Below, one piece after another: positions 7,058-10,624 of a stretch of DNA of 10,624 nt (positions are counted from its first letter, which is position 1; each line of letters starts with the position of its first letter). A program made the position numbers and the translations under genes. This DNA is from Candidatus Rokuibacteriota bacterium (GTDB lineage: Bacteria; Methylomirabilota; Methylomirabilia; Rokubacteriales; CSP1-6): the NCBI GenBank assembly GCA_016201645.1, contig JACQCL010000073.1, forward strand, positions 1 to 10,624. Direction: 5' to 3'. The notes beneath the pieces were generated by a model. It did no database searches. It saw nothing but the letters and a program-made list of their open reading frames with translations, and was not told the DNA's origin.

Positions 7058-7086
7058 ATTCTCCCAAATGCCCGGCGGCAAGTCAA
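7058..7086 (-). promoter_or_regulatory. Sigma70-type promoter for pncB-trpC and probably downstream genes
   Basis: On the minus strand TTGACT (7086-7081; 5 of 6 to consensus) is separated by exactly 17 nt from GAGAAT (7063-7058; 4 of 6). Transcription would begin near 7051, giving a leader of about 27 nt before the GTG start of pncB. It lies in the only gap separating the glycan operon from the trp-side genes, as expected for a new transcription unit. The leader is too short for a Trp-codon leader peptide and attenuator, and none is visible. Seen by pattern only; not tested. Confidence 0.65.
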
Positions 7087-7116
7087 GGAAGCAGGGACAC
7101 TTACTACGTTTCCCCC

Positions 7117-7980
7117 TTAGAGCTCGAGCGTCTTGAGGTAGGCGCGGAAGGCCTCGGCGAGGTCCGGCCGGGCCAGGGCAAACTCCACCGTCGCTTTGAG
7201 GAAGCCGAGCTTGTCGCCCGTGTCGTAGCGCTTCCCCTCGAACGCCACGGCGTAGAGCGGGCGCGTCCGGCGAAGGACGCGGAGGGCGTCTGTCACCTGG
7301 ATCTCGCCGCGGGCGTCCGGCCGTGTTTCCGCCAGAATCGGGAAAAGATCCGGCGTGAGGATGTAGCGGCCGATGATAGCGAGGTCCGAGGGCGCCTCGC
7401 GCTCCTCCGGCTTCTCGACGAGATCGAGCACCTCGTAGACATTGCCCCCGAGCGGTTTGGGGCGGATCACCCCGTAGCGGCTGATCTGGTCGCTCGGGAC
7501 TCGCTCCACGGCCAGCACGGGGCCCCCGTAGCGCTCGAAGACCCCCAGGAGCTGGCGCATGCAGGGAGTCTGCGCGACGATCAGGTCGTCCCCGAGAAAC
7601 ACCCCGAAGGCTTCTTCACCCACCATGGGCCGCGCGCACAGAATAGCGTGGCCGAGTCCCAGCGGCTCGCGCTGGCGCACGTAGGAGACCGAGGCCAGCT
7701 CCGAGATCGTCTTGATCTCGGCGAGCTCGTCCATCTTGCCCCGGTCCTGGAGGTAGTACTCCAGTTCGAAGGCCGAGTCGAAGTGGTCCTCGATGGCGCG
7801 CTTGCCGCGACCGGTGACGATGATGATCTCGGTGAGACCCGAGGCCACGGCTTCCTCCACGACGTACTGGATGGTCGGCTTATCCACCAGCGGGAGCATT
7901 TCCTTCGGTTGCGCCTTGGTGGCCGGGAGGAAGCGGGTCCCCAGCCCCGCGGCGGGGAAGACCGCCTTCCGAACGTTCAT
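7117..7980 (-). CDS. galU: UTP-glucose-1-phosphate uridylyltransferase
   Basis: Makes UDP-glucose from UTP and glucose-1-phosphate, the precursor for surface polysaccharides, lipid-linked glycans and trehalose or galactose metabolism. The product is 287 residues, matching bacterial GalU (about 290-300). The nucleotidyltransferase fold is shown by AAGLGTRFLPATKAQPKEM (10-28), PTIQYVVEEA (35-44), LGLGHAI (107-113), the metal-binding GDD (130-132), VEKP (188-191), GRYIL (204-208), GEIQVTDAL (225-233) and YDTGDKLG (252-259). The ATG at 7980 has GGAGGAGGT 5 nt upstream and overlaps the mscS-family stop as ATGA. The frame continues open a further 957 nt upstream, but that part is antisense-like shadow over the channel gene. 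It is the last gene of the glycan/envelope operon. Confidence 0.97.
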   Translation of the reverse strand: MNVRKAVFPAAGLGTRFLPATKAQPKEMLPLVDKPTIQYVVEEAVASGLTEIIIVTGRGKRAIEDHFDSAFELEYYLQDRGKMDELAEIKTISELASVSYVRQREPLGLGHAILCARPMVGEEAFGVFLGDDLIVAQTPCMRQLLGVFERYGGPVLAVERVPSDQISRYGVIRPKPLGGNVYEVLDLVEKPEEREAPSDLAIIGRYILTPDLFPILAETRPDARGEIQVTDALRVLRRTRPLYAVAFEGKRYDTGDKLGFLKATVEFALARPDLAEAFRAYLKTLEL

Positions 7981-8858
7981 TGGTGACCTCCTCCGCGCTC
8001 CCCGACAACGTAGAAGAGCTTCCTCGGCTCCCGAACCCCTGCGGCGCGAAACGCCTCGACGATGCGCCGCCTCAGGTCGTTTTCGATCTCGTCCCGCCGA
8101 GCAGGAGGCACCTTCACCTGCAAGCGGAGGACGATTTCCGCGTCGCCGAAGCGCACGATCCCCTGGACCTCGGGCGCCCCAAGCGCCAGCCCCGTCTCCT
8201 GCGCCCAGCTTCGGCCCACGGCCTGAAGCGTTTCCAGCGCGCGTCGCACGTCCTCCTCCCAGGCGACGCCCACGTCGACCACGGCGCGGGCCCATCCGCG
8301 GTTGTAGTTGGCGAATTGGGCGAGCTCGCCGTTGGGAACCACGCGGACGGCCCCTCTGAGGGTTCTGATCTGCGTGACCCTGAGCCCGATCGCCTCTACC
8401 GTCCCGACCTGATTCCCAATCTCGATCACGTCCCCTACCGCGATGAGTCCCTCGAAGAGGAGGAAGAAGCCGGTGATCACGTCCTTGATCAGGCTCTGGG
8501 CCCCCAACCCGATGGCGACCCCCACGACGCCGGCCGAGACCAGCAGGGCCCGTATGTCGATCCCCACTTCCCGGAGGATCACCATCAGCGCGACAAAGGC
8601 CAGCAGATAGAAGGCCGCGCTCTTCAACAGCGGGTCCAGCGTCCGCGCGCGCTGGACCTTCTGCGGGTAATCCGCGGCGCCGTCGAGCGGACGCAGGAGA
8701 CGCTCGATCAGGCGGCTGACGATCCGGTAGGCGATCACCGTCAGGATCAGCGTCCCGACGATCACGACGACCCGCGCGAGGAGCGCCACGACCGGGCCTT
8801 CGAGACGGAGAAGTCTGGCCAGCAACTGTCCGAGGATCTCGGCCACCGATTCCATCAT
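7977..8858 (-). CDS. MscS-family mechanosensitive ion channel
   Basis: Integral inner-membrane channel of the small-conductance family, expected to open under membrane tension during osmotic downshock. The 293-residue product has the minimal MscS layout: TM1 about 22-48, TM2 about 75-97, then the Gly/Ala-rich pore-lining TM3 about 102-136 (SAGVVGVAIGLGAQSLIKDV at 108-127), a beta domain with GDVIEIG (142-148) and GTVEAIGLRVTQIRT (152-166), VPNGELAQFANYNR (174-187), and a mixed alpha/beta C-terminal domain. It lacks the large N-terminal extension of MscK or YbdG types. The ATG at 8858 overlaps the DUF2062 stop as ATGA; GGAAGG directly abuts it, so the second ATG (8855) may be the real start. 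It is embedded between glycan genes and coupled to galU, which hints at envelope-stress linkage but does not prove it. Confidence 0.93.
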   Translation of the reverse strand: MMESVAEILGQLLARLLRLEGPVVALLARVVVIVGTLILTVIAYRIVSRLIERLLRPLDGAADYPQKVQRARTLDPLLKSAAFYLLAFVALMVILREVGIDIRALLVSAGVVGVAIGLGAQSLIKDVITGFFLLFEGLIAVGDVIEIGNQVGTVEAIGLRVTQIRTLRGAVRVVPNGELAQFANYNRGWARAVVDVGVAWEEDVRRALETLQAVGRSWAQETGLALGAPEVQGIVRFGDAEIVLRLQVKVPPARRDEIENDLRRRIVEAFRAAGVREPRKLFYVVGERGGGHQ

Positions 8859-9394
8859 CCTTCCGGCTGCGAATTACCGGGTGGGTCGAGGTGGGCCATC
8901 TGGCGAACCTCGCGGATGGCTCCGAGCGCCACGACATAGGTCACGAGGCCGGCCACCACCCCGACCACAGTGGTCCCCACAAAGAGCGGCTTGGAAGCCA
9001 CGAAGAGCAACTGGGAGGAGGCCAGGAACCCTTCCCTGAGGCGTTCGATCGAGAGGTACGGGCGGATCATCATCGCCAGGTCTCCCAGCTTCTCGCCGCG
9101 CAGAAACTCGAGCCCCCGCCCTCCGCTCAGGACGAACTCCCCCACCTTCAAGGAGAGTCCGTACACGAACGGCGCGAACCACGGGAGGTTGAGCCACGCG
9201 CCGGTCACGGTCGCCATCTTGTTCATTCTGAGCGAGAAGGCGATCAGGATGGCCAAGAGCGTGTGGAGCCCGTAGAACGGCGTGCAGCCGATGAACACCC
9301 CGACGGCGAGGCCCAGGGCGATCTTCCAGGGCGCGTCGTCCAGATGAAGCACGGTCGTGAGGCGCCGGGTCATGCCGCGCCACGACAGGAGCAT
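8855..9394 (-). CDS. DUF2062 domain membrane protein
   Basis: Small integral membrane protein of the DUF2062 family, function not established. From the ATG at 9394 it is 179 residues; this start lies 1 nt after the preceding stop and has GGCGGGGCGGGTGAG directly upstream. An in-frame extension to 9493 overlaps the transferase gene and lacks hydrophobic character, and the ATG at 9373 has no ribosome site. Family signature: PWKIALGLAVGVFIGCTPFY (22-41), HTLLAI (44-49), and LNLPWFAPFVYGLSLKVGE (68-86). Hydrophobic segments lie near 25-55, 65-80 and 138-158, suggesting three or four membrane spans. DUF2062 proteins often sit beside glycosyltransferase or envelope genes, as here. The stop overlaps the channel gene by 4 nt. 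Confidence 0.88.
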   Translation of the reverse strand: MLLSWRGMTRRLTTVLHLDDAPWKIALGLAVGVFIGCTPFYGLHTLLAILIAFSLRMNKMATVTGAWLNLPWFAPFVYGLSLKVGEFVLSGGRGLEFLRGEKLGDLAMMIRPYLSIERLREGFLASSQLLFVASKPLFVGTTVVGVVAGLVTYVVALGAIREVRQMAHLDPPGNSQPEG

Positions 9395-9395
9395 C

Positions 9396-10565
9396 TCACC
9401 CGCCCCGCCGGCCCACGGACTCGAGCACGGCCACGATGGACAGGATGAAGACGGCCTGGAGGAGCAGCAGCCCCACCTCGTGGGGGGTGGCATCCTTCAG
9501 GAGGATGGCCGAGAGCCCGAGGGTGAAGGAGATGAAGAAGATCAGCAGCACGCTCTCGGTCTTGTTGAGGCCAAGCGCCTCGAGGCGATGGTGGATGTGG
9601 TCCCGCCCCACGTAGGCCAGCCATTCGTGGAACGAGCGCACCTTGCCGACGACGACGCGGTTCACCGCGACGAAGGCGATGTCGAAGAGCGGGACCCCCA
9701 GGATCAGGATCGGCGTGCAGAGCGCGATCAGCGGGTTGTCCCGCGCCCATTCCCCCATGACGGCCAGTCCCGCGAGGGTGAAGCCGATGAAGCTGGCACC
9801 GGCATCACCGAGAAACACCTGAGCGGGGGCGCGGATGCGAAAGTTGTACGGCAGGAAGCCCAGGCAGGCACCCAGGAGCGCCGCCGAGAGAAACATCAGA
9901 TACCGCTGCGAGGTTTGCATCGCCGTGATCGTGACGAAGAAGCTGGCGATGGCCCCGAGGCCGGCGGCCAGCCCGTCCATCCCGTCCAGAAACTGGATGG
10001 CGTTGGTGACGGTGAGGAACCAGAGGATGGTCAGGAGCAGGTTCAGCCAGATCGCCCCCGGCCAGGCTGAAGGAACAATCCGAAGGGTCACCCCGTAGCC
10101 CAGAGCGGCCAACACCCCGACGACCTGCCCGGCGAGCTTCACCGACGCGGGAAGGGTGAACATGTCATCCAGAATTCCGACAAGGACCACGACGGTGGCG
10201 CCCACCGCGACGCCCTTCAGGTCACGGGAGAATTCAAAATTGTACAACACCGTCAGAGCGAAGGCGGCGTAGACCGCCGCGCCGCCCAGGAGCGGCGTGG
10301 CCACGGCGTGGACCTTGCGCGGATCCGGATGGTCGAGGATGCCGCGCCAGAGCGCGAAAGAGCGGACCAGGGGAACGAAGAGGAAGACGAACGAGAACGC
10401 CAACGCGCCGAGGTACGGCCAGAGGAGCCGCGCATCCAGAGCCCACCGGCGCACCGGGGGCAGCAGCAGGACGATCGGGAACACCAGCCGGCTTCCGTAA
10501 AACCCGAGCGCGGCGGCGACGGAAGTCTCCGGTTGGGTGGAGAGCGTCGAGTCCACCCGGCTCAT
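9396..10565 (-). CDS. WecA/MraY-family polyprenyl-phosphate sugar-1-phosphate transferase
   Basis: Membrane enzyme that moves a (usually N-acetylated) hexosamine-1-phosphate from a UDP-sugar onto undecaprenyl phosphate, starting a lipid-linked glycan such as O-antigen, teichoic acid or exopolysaccharide repeat. The product is 389 residues with about ten or eleven hydrophobic segments. Motifs: DHPDPRKVH with PLLGG (78-95), the Asp-Asp pair in GILDDMFTLP (130-139), NAIQFLDGMDGLAAGLG (188-204), FLGDAGASFIGF (251-262), and the cytoplasmic His cluster HIHHRL (323-328). The HIHHR cluster and the absence of MraY-specific features point to the WecA/TagO branch rather than peptidoglycan MraY; the exact sugar cannot be read off. 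The ATG has GGAGGG 4 nt upstream and overlaps the preceding stop as ATGA. Confidence 0.93.
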   Translation of the reverse strand: MSRVDSTLSTQPETSVAAALGFYGSRLVFPIVLLLPPVRRWALDARLLWPYLGALAFSFVFLFVPLVRSFALWRGILDHPDPRKVHAVATPLLGGAAVYAAFALTVLYNFEFSRDLKGVAVGATVVVLVGILDDMFTLPASVKLAGQVVGVLAALGYGVTLRIVPSAWPGAIWLNLLLTILWFLTVTNAIQFLDGMDGLAAGLGAIASFFVTITAMQTSQRYLMFLSAALLGACLGFLPYNFRIRAPAQVFLGDAGASFIGFTLAGLAVMGEWARDNPLIALCTPILILGVPLFDIAFVAVNRVVVGKVRSFHEWLAYVGRDHIHHRLEALGLNKTESVLLIFFISFTLGLSAILLKDATPHEVGLLLLQAVFILSIVAVLESVGRRGG

Positions 10566-10624
10566 CGGCCCTCCAGCGTGCTGACGACCGCCTCGGCAAC
10601 GCGCTGGGTCTCGGCGTCAGTCAA
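10562..10624 (-). CDS. C-terminal end of a probable DegT/DnrJ/EryC1-type sugar aminotransferase (partial)
   Basis: The last 20 codons of a gene running in from the right edge are visible; they encode LTDAETQRVAEAVVSTLEGR before a TGA that overlaps the transferase start as ATGA. PLP-dependent DegT-family sugar aminotransferases commonly end with a segment of the form LT(D/E)xExxxVxxAVxxxL, and the glycan setting agrees with that. With only 20 residues another family (for example a nucleotide-sugar epimerase, which can end with a similar helix) is possible. That it is a coding 3' end is better supported than the product name. Confidence 0.5.
   Translation of the reverse strand: MTDAETQRVAEAVVSTLEGR

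Larger units (their letters stand above)
7025..7116. other. galU-pncB intergenic gap
   Basis: A 92-nt spacer holding the promoter and ribosome binding site listed separately. Immediately after the galU stop the minus strand reads GGGGGAAACGTAGTAAGTGT then CCCTGCTTCC. I see no strong hairpin plus U-tract, so a galU terminator is not evident and read-through into pncB is possible. Confidence 0.5.

Noticed and set aside
7025..7116. Trp leader peptide and attenuator before pncB-trpC
   Set aside because: The predicted leader is about 27 nt, with no small frame containing Trp codons and no alternative hairpins.
5987..7120. 377-codon plus-strand open frame
   Set aside because: Antisense to pncB, with no family motif; a shadow of GC-biased third positions.
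7981..8937. Long N-terminal extension of galU
   Set aside because: The extension is Arg/Gly/Pro-rich, overlaps the channel gene in another frame, and a strong ribosome site marks the ATG at 7980.
7980..8939. 319-codon plus-strand open frame rich in His, Asp and Glu
   Set aside because: Antisense to the channel gene, whose own translation shows clear MscS motifs; the composition is a mirror artefact.

Overview
This window looks like chromosomal DNA from a GC-rich, probably Gram-negative-type bacterium. Every convincing gene lies on the minus strand, so transcription runs from high to low coordinates. Coding density is very high and the codon use is uniformly GC-rich. No mobile element, CRISPR array, tRNA or rRNA is visible. 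I cannot assign a taxon from sequence alone. The GC content, the trpF-trpB-trpA-accD-folC order and the protein flavour would suit a deep-branching soil or groundwater lineage (Rokubacteria/Methylomirabilota-like) or a deltaproteobacterial-type genome, but that is a guess.

Upstream block (10624 down to 7117), surface glycan and envelope genes. In transcription order: the last 20 codons of a probable DegT/DnrJ-type sugar aminotransferase; a WecA/MraY-family polyprenyl-phosphate sugar-1-phosphate transferase; a small DUF2062 membrane protein; an MscS-family mechanosensitive channel; and galU (UTP-glucose-1-phosphate uridylyltransferase). The junctions are 4-nt ATGA overlaps, or 1 nt in one case, so this is almost certainly one translationally coupled operon.

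Junction (7116 to 7025). These 92 nt hold a good sigma70-like promoter (TTGACT, 17-nt spacer, GAGAAT) and a strong Shine-Dalgarno that selects a GTG start.

Downstream block (7024 down to 1), tryptophan, NAD salvage, fatty acid and folate genes. In order: a nicotinate phosphoribosyltransferase with a C-terminal four-cysteine knuckle, trpC (TTGA overlap), an 82-nt gap with a long GC-rich hairpin, trpF, trpB and trpA (ATGA overlaps), a 120-nt gap with GCGAG-rich short repeats, accD, and folC (ATGA overlap). FolC runs off the left edge with only its extreme C-terminus possibly missing. TrpC, TrpF, TrpB and TrpA cover the last steps from phosphoribosylanthranilate to tryptophan. TrpE, TrpG and TrpD are not here.

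I see no strong candidate for an undescribed system. The points most worth a second look are the NAD-salvage gene leading the trp operon, the two related non-coding repeat/hairpin gaps, the channel gene embedded in a glycan operon, and a few motif deviations in TrpF and FolC.
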